In this document: positions 1 to 10,985 of the stretch, in pieces
How the letters are laid out: the number at the start of each line of letters is the position of its first letter
Numbering within the stretch: position 1 is the first letter of the stretch
Assembly: GCA_023548195.1 (NCBI GenBank)
Contig: JAJHZJ010000336.1
Location: forward strand, 2,832,704-2,896,703
From: Bettongia penicillata ogilbyi
Lineage: Eukaryota; Chordata; Mammalia; Diprotodontia; Potoroidae
DNA: 64,000 nucleotides
Reading direction: 5' to 3'
Notes under the pieces: model-generated
What the model was told of the DNA's origin: nothing
Seen by the model: the letters and a program-made list of their open reading frames with translations, nothing else
Databases searched by the model: none
Position numbers and translations under genes: made by a program

Positions 1-856
1 TGCGCAGCTCCATGGGGTCCAGCGCCATCAGTCCCAGGTTGAGGCCGCTGAACATCCCCGAGAGGCAGAGCAGCAGCGAGATGAAGATCACCTGCAGCCA
101 GAAAGGTAACAGAAACTTCTTCTCCTCCCCCACGATCATCTTCGTGTCCTCGCCATCGTGGTAGATCCAGGTGGTCTCTGCCCACGGGGGCGGAGGGAGC
201 CCCGCCACGCCGCGGCCGCCTTTGCCCCCCGCGGGGCCGCCTGCCGAGCCGGGGCCGCCGGCCGCCACGGGCGGGGTGGAGAGCGACGTGCACAGGTAGT
301 AGGACTTGCTCTTCTCGGTCTTGCGCAGAGGCTTGATCTCGATCTCGATGATGCCCGACGTGCGGCGGTTGAGGACGATGTGGGGCAGGATGATGATGTC
401 CGAGGTGCGGATGCCGCAGCGCTGGGGGCCGCTCTCCGGCTCCGGCTGCAGGGGGCCGCTGGCCCCCCTCTCCCCGTGACCCTGCGGCCTCCGCTCGTGC
501 TCGGTGAAAGCGATGCGAGACCAGGTCTCGTTGTTGATGTTCTGCCCGTAGACCCGCAACTTGACCCGGGTGCGCTCGCTCACCCGCAGCGCCCCCCCTT
601 CCATGAACGACACGTCGTTCGTGTCTTCCAGCCTCAACCCGATGATCACCGTCTCCTCCGCCTCGCCGGCCCCCGCGCAGCTGCCCCCGCCGCAGCAGCA
701 GCTCAGCAGCAGCAGCAGCCCCGCCACCACCCGCAGGACCTCCCGGCCGTGGGCACTGGGGCTGCGGCGCGCCGCCATCTTCCAAGTGGGCAGTGCGGCG
801 GCCACCGGCCCGCCCGCCATCTTTACTCCGGGCTTACAACCGCCACAGCCAATCAT
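1..856 (-). CDS. CNNM2: CNNM2, first coding exon (partial, 285 codons, continues off the left edge)
   Basis: Cyclin-M/ACDP family membrane protein required for cellular Mg2+ balance, on the basolateral membrane of kidney tubule cells in known mammals. The minus-strand translation starts [16 protein letters not shown], which matches the unusual human CNNM2 N-terminus and distinguishes it from CNNM1, 3 and 4. A Leu/Cys-rich signal sequence lies near residues 40-57. The extracellular part carries [15 protein letters not shown], an N-glycosylation sequon (NNETWS, about residue 109), [19 protein letters not shown] and a Gly-rich linker (about residues 199-219). The first DUF21 membrane segment follows ([20 protein letters not shown], from about residue 250), then [16 protein letters not shown]. 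Two further in-frame ATGs (codons 13 and 27) are also present in human. The frame is open throughout and the window ends one base into codon 286, so no splice donor is visible. The later DUF21 helices, CBS pair and cyclic-nucleotide-like domain are off-window. Confidence 0.97.
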   Translation of the reverse strand, partial: MIGCGGCKPGVKMAGGPVAAALPTWKMAARRSPSAHGREVLRVVAGLLLLLSCCCGGGSCAGAGEAEETVIIGLRLEDTNDVSFMEGGALRVSERTRVKLRVYGQNINNETWSRIAFTEHERRPQGHGERGASGPLQPEPESGPQRCGIRTSDIIILPHIVLNRRTSGIIEIEIKPLRKTEKSKSYYLCTSLSTPPVAAGGPGSAGGPAGGKGGRGVAGLPPPPWAETTWIYHDGEDTKMIVGEEKKFLLPFWLQVIFISLLLCLSGMFSGLNLGLMALDPMELR

Positions 857-1430
857 GAGGGGGCTGCTCCGGCTGCGGCTTCATCCTTCTCTCTGGCTGC
901 CCGAGGCGCAGGCACGGGCACCTCGGCTGGCTTGCCACCGGGAGTCCTCCCCCGGCGCTTCACTGCCCCCTTCCCTCGCTGACACTGACACTGCCGGGGC
1001 CAAATACTGGACCTCTAGCCTGAGTGGGGAGGGGGAGGAGGCGGGAGCGACCGGGCACCGACTTGAAGAGCGGGTAGGCCGACCACTCAGGAGCGAGCAC
1101 CCGCCCTCTCAGTTAGGGGGCTGGAATGAAGGCGTGGCCACCGGCTGCCCCATGGGCCAATAGCAAGGTAAGGGGGTGGGGCGATTTTTTTTTTTTTTTT
1201 TTTTTTGCCCCGGCCTCCTCACCACGCCAAGTTTCCAACTGCAAGGCGCGTGACTCTTGTGTATGTGTGAGGGGAGGAGGTGTGGCCAGTAGGAACCCAT
1301 AAACCAATCAGAGATCCGAGGTCGACGAAAAAAGGTGGGGCTGCCCAAGGCCTAGCCAATGAAATTCCAACAACCCTCCGGCCGGGAGCTCTCCTTCGGG
1401 AACTTGATAGTAGACGGAGGCTCGTGCTTT
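857..1430 (-). promoter_or_regulatory. CNNM2: CNNM2 5'UTR and GC-rich promoter
   Basis: GC- and CpG-rich DNA immediately upstream of the CNNM2 start codon, without an obvious TATA box. CCAAT (NF-Y type) boxes on the + strand start at 849, 1157, 1304 and 1356. A GC box (ggggaggaggcggg) lies near 1027-1044. A 20-base T run at about 1186-1206 interrupts the region. The transcription start cannot be fixed from sequence. Known biology: CpG-island promoters with CCAAT and GC boxes are typical of broadly expressed genes. Confidence 0.7.
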
Positions 1431-1639
1431 TTTTGCAGGTGCAGCGTCCGATTCGGGGCTGTACCCTGCAGCGTGGTATTTTGCGCTTCGCTGTTGACCG
1501 CCTGTCCTTTCCTCGCTTGTCCCGAGTTACTTAGGGCAGGCGCAGCGTGGGCTTGAGCCCCGCTCTGACACCCCTGGCAGGGGGCCTCCGCAGGGTTAGA
1601 GAAGCCAGTTTGTAGAAGGGAGGAGGGAAGCATGCGAGA

Positions 1640-1902
1640 AGCTAAACATAGTTTTATTGCCCGAGGGCATCAGGGTCAGGCAAGGGAATCCCACTACCTT
1701 GGCGTGAACAGCAGCGTCCTGCAAAGGGGCAGCGGAGCATCGTTTACAGCTGACCGGCCAGCTCCGTCCAAAGCCACGTGTTTTCAAGTGCCCGCCGGTG
1801 GTAGAAGCAGGTTGGCATTGAGAAGACGCCCTCGGGCGGCTCGTAGAACCGCAGCACCGCCTGCCGTCCGCGACGCTGTCCTGCAGATGTGTTCTGTGCC
1901 AG
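1640..1902 (-). other. Candidate terminal coding exon of an unidentified gene
   Basis: Minus-strand block with an acceptor-like ttgcag just before 1902 and an open frame of about 52 codons ending at a TAA (1744-1746). It contains RQAVLRFYEPPEG and CFYHRRALENTWLW. About 90 bases after the stop there is an AATAAA (reverse complement of 1652-1657). It is GC-rich, not a recognised repeat, and has a protein-like composition. I do not recognise the protein. It could also be a relic of a processed gene or chance within CpG-rich DNA. Note a second AATAAA on the + strand near 1935. Confidence 0.35.
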
Positions 1903-2031
1903 CTGCAAATGCTCCTCTCTGCTTTGTGTATGAGTGAATAAAACACATACAAGGTATAAAGTCGGGGGGGTGGAGAGCGAAGCCCTGGGAGGATCAGGAG
2001 AGGTGCTGTGGAGGAGGTCTTTTAATATCAA

Positions 2032-2400
2032 GTATGAATTTAACAGTATTAAAGTTAATTTTAATTCATCAACAAATTATAATCTTAATAAATTGGTTTA
2101 TTAGACTAAAGTGTTAGAAGTATCAAGTAATACTTTAAATACTAAACTTTGAAGGAAGCTAGGAATCTTAAAGATGGAAATGAAGGGGGAGAGTGTTCCA
2201 GGTATGGAGGACCACAGCTAGTGCTAAGACCCAGAGGTGGGAGATGAGTAGTATACGCCTGGGGCTTACAATGTGAGGAGAGTAAGGTGGATAACAAGCT
2301 TGGAAATTTAGGCTAGATCCAGACCACTGAAGGTTTAAATGTTCACCAGAGGAGCTCGTGACTCCACACCGGAGAAGTGTGGACTCAGGCTGAAGCACCG
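2032..2400. other. AT-rich sequence, no feature recognised
   Basis: AT-rich unique-looking DNA next to the CNNM2 CpG region. No open frame of note and no repeat family recognised. Confidence 0.4.
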
Positions 2401-2590
2401 TGAAGTGGAAAGGTGGAGGCTTGACCTCTGCCACTTACTTTATGTACGACCTTGGGAAAGTGGTTAACCGACCCTCAGTTTCCTCATCTGTAAAAAGAGG
2501 TAATACTTGCATTTTATTGCAATGGCCAGTGTATAGTACAATGTGTGTATAGTACAGTGCCTGCCTGCCACATAAGTGTTCAGTGAATGG
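2400..2590 (+). repeat. MIR/CORE-SINE fragment
   Basis: Shows the MIR-type order: a tgtacgaccttgggaaagt block, then cctcagtttcctcatctgta, then a 3' end resembling tgcctgccacataagtgttc. Confidence 0.6.
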
Positions 2591-3044
2591 CTGTCAGATT
2601 CAAAGAAGGCACTTTTTTTAAAAAACAAACCTATTTTGTACCTTTGGATGATTGGATCATGTTGCACACAAATCAAATATGTTTTGCTAAGTTTTTTGGA
2701 GAGGGATCAGTTTTATTTAACAGCTCCAAAGATATAATAATATTTGCTTTCCATTAATTTTTCGTCATTCTAACCTGGTTCCCTCTCCCAAAACACACAC
2801 ACACACCTTCATGCTTAAAACTTGAATTCGAAATCAAAGGTTAAAAGGAGAAAATTTGATTGGCAGACATGACATAGCATGTCCTCTTTCTCTGAAAGAG
2901 TAAAACTAAGATATGTCATTTAAAAACAAAACTAAGGAGTTTTAGGGATACTTGTCAGTGGTCAAAGGTAAGTATTTAAATAAAAAATTACCTGAAATGA
3001 GGGCATAGAAATTTTGGACTAATGCAGCTTTAGAAACAGCATGT

Positions 3045-3272
3045 TATTGTTGAGTTTTGGCCACGTCTGACTCTTCATGACCCCTTTTGGGGTTTTCTTG
3101 GCAGAGATACTGAAGTGGTTTGCCATTTCCTTCTCCAGGTCATTTTACAGATGAGGAAACTGAAGCAAACAGTTATGTGACTTGTCTAGGGTCACATAGG
3201 GTCTGAGGCCAGATTTGAACTCAGAGAGATTAGTCTTGCTGACTCCAAGCACTTTACCAACTAGCTACCCAC
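3045..3272 (-). mobile_element. Marsupial tRNA-headed SINE, medium type
   Basis: Reverse-oriented copy. On the + strand it reads gtctgactcttcatgacccc, then ttttacagatgaggaaactg and the tRNA-like head. The 3' part (aaaccactccagtatctttg in sense) resembles RTE-clade LINE tails, as expected for marsupial SINEs of this class. Confidence 0.8.
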
Positions 3273-3289
3273 AAACATCTTAGGAGTTC

Positions 3290-3485
3290 TCAACCTGAGA
3301 GTCTATGAACTTGTTTTTTAAAAGACATTTTGATAATATTTCGATATAATTTGCTTCCTTTGCATTCTTATGTATTTTATGATATGCATTTAAAAATAAT
3401 ACTCTAAGAAGGGCCACATAGGCTTTATCAGACTGCCAGATGGGTCTACAACAATTTAAAAAAAAAAAAGGTTAAAAATCCCTGA
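3290..3485 (-). mobile_element. Non-autonomous hAT (MER-type) fragment
   Basis: Begins gttctcaacctgagagtcta and ends ggttaaaaatccctg, the degraded inverted-terminal pattern of mammalian hAT elements (ttcttaacc...ggttaagaacccctg). The same family recurs at 50345-50580 and around 59525-60030. Confidence 0.55.
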
Positions 3486-3844
3486 CTTAGATCAAATACT
3501 TTTATAACACAAAGATCTCAGAATTTCACTGGTCAGTCCTTCCAACAACAGTGCCAGGTTACTTAAAAATCCATCATAGAAGCTCTCGATTAGCTTCTGG
3601 TGATGATCTTTACCCTTTTCTAGCCTAGTTGCTCAGATGACAGCCCATCACCAAGCCCATTCTTAAAATCTTTTCAGTTTGGTAGTAACTACAAAAGATT
3701 GTGCTCCACTGGCACAGCTTCCAAGGCTCCAGTGAAGCAGAAGAGGAGAACTTTAGTGTATAAGAACATAAGAATATAAGAAGCTGGGTACAAGGGAGAT
3801 TTCCTCTGAGGAAACCCCAAGGTCCCCAAATCTCCCTTCATGCC

Positions 3845-4097
3845 TTGTTTTGTTCAGTCATTTCAGTTTTGTTCAATTCTTGGTGACCCCATTTGAGGTT
3901 TTCTGGCAAAGATACTGGAGTGGTTTGCCATTTCCTTCTCCAGCTCATTCCACAGATGAGGAAACTGAGACAAACAGGGTTAAGTGACTTGCCCAGGGTC
4001 ACACAACTAGTTAAGTGTCTGAGGGTAGATTTTAACTCAAATCCCTCTGACTCCAGGGACAGCACTTGATATATCCACTGCGCCACCTAGCTGCCCC
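3845..4097 (-). mobile_element. Marsupial tRNA-headed SINE, medium type
   Basis: Nearly full-length reverse copy that ends in the head signature cgccacctagctgcc. It carries internal cagatgaggaaactgag and gtgacttgcccagggtcac. Confidence 0.85.
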
Positions 4098-4435
4098 TTC
4101 ATAGCGGCAAAGCCAGAATTGGTGCAAGATACCTATCAGAGAATAGGATTTGAAGACTTGTAAATGTTAAGTATACCCCTTCCAAAACAAGAGTCAGGTG
4201 TAGGGCAGAAGTGCCAAATAGATTTCTTGCACTTTTCAAAAATAAACTGGCAGTACAGTATTGGGGTCAATGGTAGTGGGGGCTGAAGCTGGGGTGGGGG
4301 GGACCAATAAGAGCAGATCAAGCACTGAACTTAAGCAAGACCTGGGTGCAAAAAAAATCCAACCCCAGACACTTGCCAGTCCTTTGAGGGGGAGTCATTA
4401 CAGTTCTTTCAGCCTTATCCTTATCTGTAAAATGG

Positions 4436-4765
4436 GCAGCTAGGTGGTTCAGTGGATAGAGCACTAGTGCAGGAGTCAGGAGGACCTGAGTTCAAATCTC
4501 ACCTCAGACACTTGACACTCACTAGCTGTGTGACCTTGAGCAAGTCACTTCACCCCAGTTTCCTCATCCTGGGTCATCTCCAGTCATCCTGATGAATATG
4601 TGGTCACTGGATTCAGATGGCTCTGGAGGAGAAGTGAGATTGGTGACCGGCACAGCCCTCCCTCACTCAAAACAAAGTCAAGTGCAAAGTCATGTCATTA
4701 TTTCTCTGATGGCATGGTCTTCTTCGGCAGCGAAGAACAAACACACACTCCCCAACCATCTCTCT
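4436..4765 (+). mobile_element. Marsupial tRNA-headed SINE, long type
   Basis: Starts gggcagctaggtggttcagt. After the tRNA-like head it has the long 3' body: catcctgggtcatctccagt, ctggaggagaagtgag, cacagccctccctcactc and a tail resembling gaacaaacacacac. Copies of the same long type are at 25327-25640 and 33988-34300. Confidence 0.85.
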
Positions 4766-4913
4766 GTAAAACAGGGCAAATAACACCTACTTCACATGGT
4801 TGTTGTGAAGTTCAAATGAGATAATATACTAAAGTGCTTGGCAATCCATAAGATCTGTAAAACATCAGTTGTTATTAATGGTATAACTAGGAATGTGGGA
4901 CTCCCTAGCAATG

Positions 4914-4918
4914 TACAT

Positions 4919-4996
<78 letters not shown>

Positions 4997-4999
4997 ATC
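4914..4999. repeat. Compound (TA)n-(CA)n-(TG)n microsatellite
   Basis: About 85 bases of alternating purine-pyrimidine: a long TA run, then acacacacgtgtgtgtgt centred near 4970, continuing as TG. The CA/TG junction is a perfect inverted repeat. Confidence 0.97.
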
Positions 5000-5393
5000 A
5001 GAAGGGGCACACTGACCTTTTGTTAGCTGAAAAACAAAGAATTACAATGCCTCTGAAATGTAAATGGGCTTTCTTAGAAGGAAAAGAGGATTTTTGCACT
5101 TACCAAAGTCATCTGAAGCTCATTACCATCCCTAGTCTAAGTAACTGAACTTAAGTGGGTTCACTTGATACCTAAACTTAAGTCTATTCCTCCAGTGGAA
5201 AGAGTTTCTCTGATGGAGGCATGGTATTAAAGGTTGGAATGGAATATTCCTAGAAGCCCCATCCTTGACTCTGGGGTTCTTCTGGGGCTCCTTGTCTCAG
5301 AGTCGCTTTACCTGGTCAGTACTGCCTGTATAAACAGAGTCCAAGGTATGTCCTTGATTTTAGTGCTGCCTAGTAAAGGCAGGAGGAAAGAAA

Positions 5394-5441
<48 letters not shown>

Positions 5442-7590
5442 GAGAACTCCAAGCCCTAAGTACATTCGTGAATTCAGTGTCTTTCAGTCCTATAATTACT
5501 TAATGGTCTCCAAAGGCAGACTCCCTGTTCTGTTTCAAGTGAGATACCCGTAAAGTGCTTAGCGCTTAATAGATATTTAATAAACTCTTGTTCCCTTCCC
5601 TCCCTCACCCCCTTTCAGGCTCTATGTGACCCTCTAAATGTGCCTATTTAATTTAAGCAAAACTTGACATTCCTACCAAAAGTCTCTTGCACTCATAATA
5701 CCCACTGACCAAAATAATCCACAGCAACAAATCAAGATAAAAATATGAAACTGTGATCTCTGTGATTCCCTGCTCTGCACAGGCTAATTGGCAAGTCTGT
5801 AAATTCCATGACTTGTCAGGAGGAATGGTCAGAATATCGGGATTATGAAAAACCTATATATTTACTCTGGAACTTTTAGGCTAGCATATGAAACATAGAC
5901 ATGACAATATAATCTATGAATTTTCATTTTCAGCATAAACCCCAGACTTTACAGGGAATTATTTTCTGTGTAAGAAAATTACCTAATATTAAAGTATTCA
6001 AAACCCTTGAAGAGTCAGATTTTAGACCCAGACCAAACCCTTGCTGAATCTCTAGAAGGAAAACTGGAGTAAATACCAGAACCAGTAGTTCTCCCCTCAG
6101 AAACTACCTTGCCCTCCTCTGAATCATATTCTCCCTCTGGAAAGTGACAGATTTCTCAGGACTGGCAGAGTATTTGTTTAAACACATAAGGGGACTTTAG
6201 CAGCAATGCATATCCTCAAGTCCAGGGGCAGAAAGAAAACAGCAGTACCATTTACCTTTCCAATAGGATTTTCCAGTCTTCTTTGCTCCCTTATCTCTCA
6301 CCTTCTCCTGGTACTTCCTGGACTCACCACATACCGGTGGCCTCCTGACTGTACTTGGAGAAGAAAAGTTTCCTCAGTCTCCAGAACCCATTCAGATCAT
6401 GAGATATTTTCCTCCAGCCTCACTGATATGCCTTAGTACATCTAACCTTTTCCCCTGGCTTGCCAGGTAGGAAGATGGAGCATCTTTGAGGCAGACTGGA
6501 ACTGACCAAACACAGCTTGTGCTCACAGGCCCAGCTCTCATTGCTTGCTCTGTGGTCACTGTTCTTTCTCTTCCTTCTCCATGTAAGGCTGGTGCCACTG
6601 CTACTCTGTCTTCAGTCAAGTCTGCCTGACAAAGCCTTTACCTCCTACCTAAGGCCCAGGGCCAAAGACACTTCTTATCCCAACTTTCCAAGGCTCCTCT
6701 GACTCCTTTTCTTCAGAATAGCCCTTGGGCAAAAGAGCCCCACTCTCTCTAAGAAATGAGTGGGCCAATTCCCTTCATTTGACTAGCCACACTTGAAATT
6801 GCCAGAAACAGGATGATTTGCCCAGCTATCAACTACCTGGTTCACCAACCGTCACTTGACCACCCATCAAGCCTGGCCAGCTGGATGGAGCTGGGCTGCT
6901 CATGTCCAGGTGGGTACCTAAGGTTCTGAACTTTACTATTTCTCCTTTTTAGCTTAGTCACTCAGATATCCCTCATATGGTTTACCATTGCAAATAATCA
7001 AGTCATGTGACCAACGAGAAGCTGGTGCGATAATTGCTTTCAGCAACACAAAATACATAAAGGGATTACACATCAGATATCTTAAATCTGCAAGGTAAGA
7101 ATATAAATCCACATGGTAAACATCTCTTAAAGAAGTCAAAGAATTTAAATATTTAGGGCTCCCACTCAGCATTACCCTACCACCACCCACTCTGTGCCTG
7201 GCACAACGAGCATAAACAAAACTGTAAGCTTGTGATTCGGCATCCAGATGTGACATCTGCCCACTCCTCCAACGGCGATGACTCAGCCTAAACTCTGGCT
7301 CAACCCACACGCGGATGGCAAATACTGGTTTTGCCCAGCCAGGCTAAGACAGCAACCAGAGGGAGGGAGGCAGAGGATGCAGGCAGAGCATAGTAGAAGA
7401 CTCAGCTAGACAGGGAATGGGCATTAGCTCCTGAAGAAGGGAGGCTGAAACCTAGCTAAGGCCAATACTTTCCTATGAAGTTTAGCCAGTTGTAAGACCC
7501 AGGTCCTGCCCTAATACAAGAAGATTGAAGGCAGTCAGACCCTCAACCTCAGGCCTCAGTGTAGCAGTGAAAAGAGAAGAGGATTGTTGG
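5000..7590. other. Mostly unassigned non-coding DNA
   Basis: Only a (CA)n run at about 5396-5438 stands out. Short open frames here lack protein-like conservation or splice context. The last 200 bases may belong to the L1 fragment that follows. Confidence 0.4.
5396..5438. repeat. (CA)n microsatellite
   Basis: About 21 uninterrupted CA units. Confidence 0.97.
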
Positions 7591-8165
7591 AGATATAAGA
7601 GAAAAAAAAGACCAAAAATTCAAGAGATGAAGCCTAAATATACACCTAGCTCACAAGCATGGAACCCAAATGAAAGGACCAAAAAGTCAGAGGAAGAATG
7701 AGTACCTCAAAAAGAGTCCAGAATACCACGAACAAGTATTATACTATGAAAGAAAATGAATCAAAATAACATGATCCTACCCACTCCACAATAATTGTGA
7801 AGCAATCACAAGAAACTCCAAAGTGGTCCAAAGAGACATGAAACTACTAAAAGAAGAAATTGGGAGTTAATTTAGGTTGGAAATAGAGTTCTCAATATAG
7901 AATTTAAAAACATAAACTAAAGTAGGGGAAATTTTGTACATGATGGAGAATCTCTCTGAAAAAAAGCAGAAGCTCAGAGAGACAGAATAACAAATTTGGA
8001 GTAAAAAGAGAAAGAAAATCCTAAAGTAGAAAAAAATTGACTGAGAAGAAAAAAAGAAAAATATTTTTTTAAAAATGAATTCCATACAAACCAAAGTGAG
8101 TGACCCTGAAGATGAAATGCTCAGAGAAAACATAAGGCTCATAGGTGTCCCAAAAGAAAAGAAAA
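7590..8165 (+). mobile_element. Decayed L1 ORF1 fragment
   Basis: A-rich strand with traces of the L1 ORF1 RNA-recognition core: near 8128 the sequence translates to ENIRLIGVPKEK, like the L1 ORF1 N-L-R-I-I-G-x-P motif. No long open frame remains. The boundaries are uncertain. Confidence 0.5.
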
Positions 8166-8279
8166 TATCAAAAAATCAGTAAATAATACAACAGTCAATT
8201 TTTTATGGCATTGATCAAAAGAATCCACATAGGTTTATAGTGGTAGTTGGTAGGTAGTTGGTGTAATGAAGAGAGCAGT

Positions 8280-8560
8280 CCAGTGCTTCTTAAACTGTGA
8301 GTTGAGACCTCATATGTGGTTACAAAAAATTTGGCAACAGTGAAAGGTTTCTGAATGCACGATGACCAAAAATTAATTTAAAATCAAATTCCTAATGAAT
8401 CTGAGGTATTTCTGGCAGCACTTGCCTGTGTTGTGTCATGCAACTTCAATGCAGACTTGGTTCTGAACACAAAGCATGTGCACTTTGCACTGTGCATGCC
8501 CTCAGGCCAAGCAATGTCAAAGATCATGACTGAAACTCGAAAAAGGGTCTCAAGGGGAAA
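8280..8560. mobile_element. Possible hAT-type DNA transposon remnant
   Basis: Starts cagtgcttcttaaactgtga followed by a degraded 'gacctcatatgtggttac' segment, resembling the ends of mammalian hAT-Charlie elements. Family not assigned. Confidence 0.35.
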
Positions 8561-8564
8561 AAGT

Positions 8565-8815
8565 TTAAAAACTCTACTAGACTTTGAATCAGGAACATTG
8601 AAATTCAGATCTTGACCCAGACACTTCGAGACCCTGGGCAAGTCACAGAGACTTAGTTTTTGTTTCTTTGGTTTTTTTTTTTCATTTTGAAATGAGAATA
8701 ACAATGACACCTACCTCACAGTGTTGTTTTGAGGATCAAAGGAGATAACATATGTAAAATGCTTTGTAAACTTTAAAGTACTCGACTAAATTCTAGCTAT
8801 TATTGTTATTAATCC
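8565..8815 (+). repeat. MIR/CORE-SINE
   Basis: Contains gaccctgggcaagtcacaga, the cctacctcacagtgttgttt block and a tgtaaaatgctttgtaaact 3' part, in MIR order. A T-rich stretch interrupts the centre. Confidence 0.65.
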
Positions 8816-8999
8816 AAGCACTGAATTAAAGATGACTGCAATGAGTTGTAAAAGCTGATGCTTATTTACAGATGACTTTTTCAGAGTTTTAAAGAACTCA
8901 TAAACTATCAAATAAGTATTTGGGGAATACAAAATAGTTAAAGGCATCAGAGCGGGCAGATTTTTAAAAATTTTTCTTTGTAAGTTAGCCATGTCAGGT

Positions 9000-9990
9000 A
9001 AATGCAATGAGACCCCTATTTGAGGCAGTTGAGGATAGGAGATGAATTTCTGGAAGATAGGAGATTTAGAAGAAATGAGTCAGAGAAAAAGAAGCTAGAA
9101 ATAGAAGAGAAAGAAAACAAAGAGAAAGGCTGCATAGGGAAGACAATGCAGAAGATGACAGGAGAGCTAAAGACAGATGAAGGCAGGCTTTGCAGCTGAT
9201 GAGGAGCTTTCTGATTGGAGGAGAGCATTGAAGCTGCTTAAAGAGAAGCAGAATCTTCCTCTGTGTGAAGAGCTGACTAGGCTTATTGCCCTGCAGCACT
9301 AAGAAGAGTGGAGTTTCTTTGCAACTGGTTTGTATTGATCTTTATTGCCCTCTATGACTTGAGGAGAAATGGGAGAAAGAGGCTTTCTTTCTGCTTTGCT
9401 GTGAACTATGCTGATTGGTGAAGTATTGCTTTGCTGAGATCTGATTGAATTAAAAAAAAAAAAAAGGATCTCCTGCTACTTGAAGAACTAGCTGCCAAAA
9501 AGCTGTATAGCCCTTTTTCCACCTTCAGCTTAGGAGGGGGACACTCTACAGAGCCCTAGAGCAGACCTGAGTAACTTTGCACTCCTCTGGCTTAAGAGGA
9601 GTGTCACTGAAACCGCTTAATAATTTCTCAGTGCCCTGCCAAGAGTGGCCATGTACTAAAAGTGCTTGATGCTGCAGGTCTTGTAGGAAAGTTGTGAAGA
9701 CAAAGGAAGCAGATGCAGAGAAGCAGTTTGCCCAGATTGTACCCTAAAGAGATCAGGAGCATCAAAGCCTTCAGTCAGGGGTCCCTGCTCATAGGTCTCC
9801 CTGCTATATAAGGACTTCCCCTCCCTTCCACATAGACACTTTATGGCTTAGTGGGAGAGTATGACGTAGGTTATAGATGGTCTGTGATGTTTTGATTTTT
9901 CCTGCTTTTATTTCTCTTTGAATAGTTGTTATGATTATTCCTTCTTTTTCCCTTCTAATGAGCAAATGATATGATTATTCTTGTTTTTGC
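9000..9990. other. Unassigned, possible LTR remnant
   Basis: No gene. A TATA-like tgctatataaggac at about 9802 lies downstream of several hundred bases without other repeats and upstream of a T-rich segment. This layout could be an old LTR, but no matching second LTR or primer-binding site was seen. Confidence 0.25.
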
Positions 9991-10014
9991 CTTATTGTTT
10001 AGTAAATATATCAT

Positions 10015-10790
10015 TCAGTCATTCAGTCAGTAAGCATTTATTATCCACTTATTATGCACCAGGCACTGTATTAAGAGAGAAATATGATCCTTAGTTCAAG
10101 GAGTTCACATTGCAGTGCAAATAACTACATACATATATACAGTATAAAAAAGGAAGTAATCTCAGAGGACGGACCCTGAAGTGTGACACAGAGATAGAAA
10201 AGCCCTTCTGGAGGAAGTGGGATTTGAACTGTCATACAGGAGTTCAGAGTAATCAGAAGGCAGAGATGAGGGGACAAAATATTCTAGGCATGGGGGACGG
10301 CCTGAAAGGCATAGAATGTTGTGTGTGAACTTGTGTAGTTGAATTGTAGAGTACATGGAATGGAATAAGAAGACTGGAAAGGAAGGAAGAGGCCAGGATG
10401 TAAAAACCTTAAACTTGATCATGGAGGTAATAGGGAGTCATTAGAATTTATTGAGTAGGATATTGATATGGTCAGACTGTCACTTTAGGAAAATCACTTT
10501 GGCAGCTGAGTGGAGAAAAGATTAGAGTTGGGAGAAATTTAAAGTAGGTTTCAAGAGCAACCAGAAGGCCACTGAAATAGTCTAGGTATGCAGTGGGGAC
10601 AGTATATACCAGGATCATAATTGTGTCAGTGGAGAGGAAGGGATGTATAGGAAAACTATTATGAAATTATAAATGACAAGATTTGACAACAGGTTAGAAA
10701 TATGGGGTGTGAGTGAGGCATCAGGGATGACACCAAGGTTTGGGTGCCTTGGAGAATGGGGATGCCCTCAAGAGCAATGGGAAAGGGGAA
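10015..10790 (-). mobile_element. L2 LINE fragment
   Basis: Reverse-oriented L2 3' region. The + strand opens with cagtaagcatttattatcca and gcaccaggcactgta, then runs through gacagactgtcacttt-like and actgaaatagtctagg segments. These are the complement of L2 ORF2 C-terminus and 3'UTR. Confidence 0.7.
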
Positions 10791-10794
10791 TTTC

Positions 10795-10985
10795 AGAAGA
10801 CCAAAGATGATACATACTATCTGCCTCCTGACAGAGAATTTATAGATTCAAGATGTAATATACAACATATATTTTCTGACATGATTAATGTGGGAATTTG
10901 TTTTGCTTAACTATGAATATTTGATACAAAAGGGAAAGAGGATAGGGAGAAGGGAGCTAGGGATATTATTGCAAAAATAAAAAAG
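10795..10985 (+). mobile_element. L1 3' end fragment
   Basis: Reads ctgcctcctgacagagaatt, then tgtgggaatttgttttgctt, and ends in an A-rich segment, like the L1 3' ends at 13453-13665 and 54410-55330. Confidence 0.6.

Noticed and set aside
158..1163. Long + strand open frames over the CNNM2 exon
   Set aside because: They are antisense to the CNNM2 coding frame in GC-rich DNA; the minus-strand frame matches a known protein over its whole length.
1744..2031. The 1640-1902 block as the last exon of AS3MT
   Set aside because: Its C-terminus lacks the Cys-rich AS3MT tail and it lies 47 kb from the last recognisable AS3MT exon.
5396..5438. CA run as a CRISPR or satellite array
   Set aside because: Simple dinucleotide microsatellite; no spacers or higher-order unit.
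9802..9815. TATA box as a promoter of a host gene
   Set aside because: No downstream coding exon or CpG context; more consistent with an old LTR or chance.
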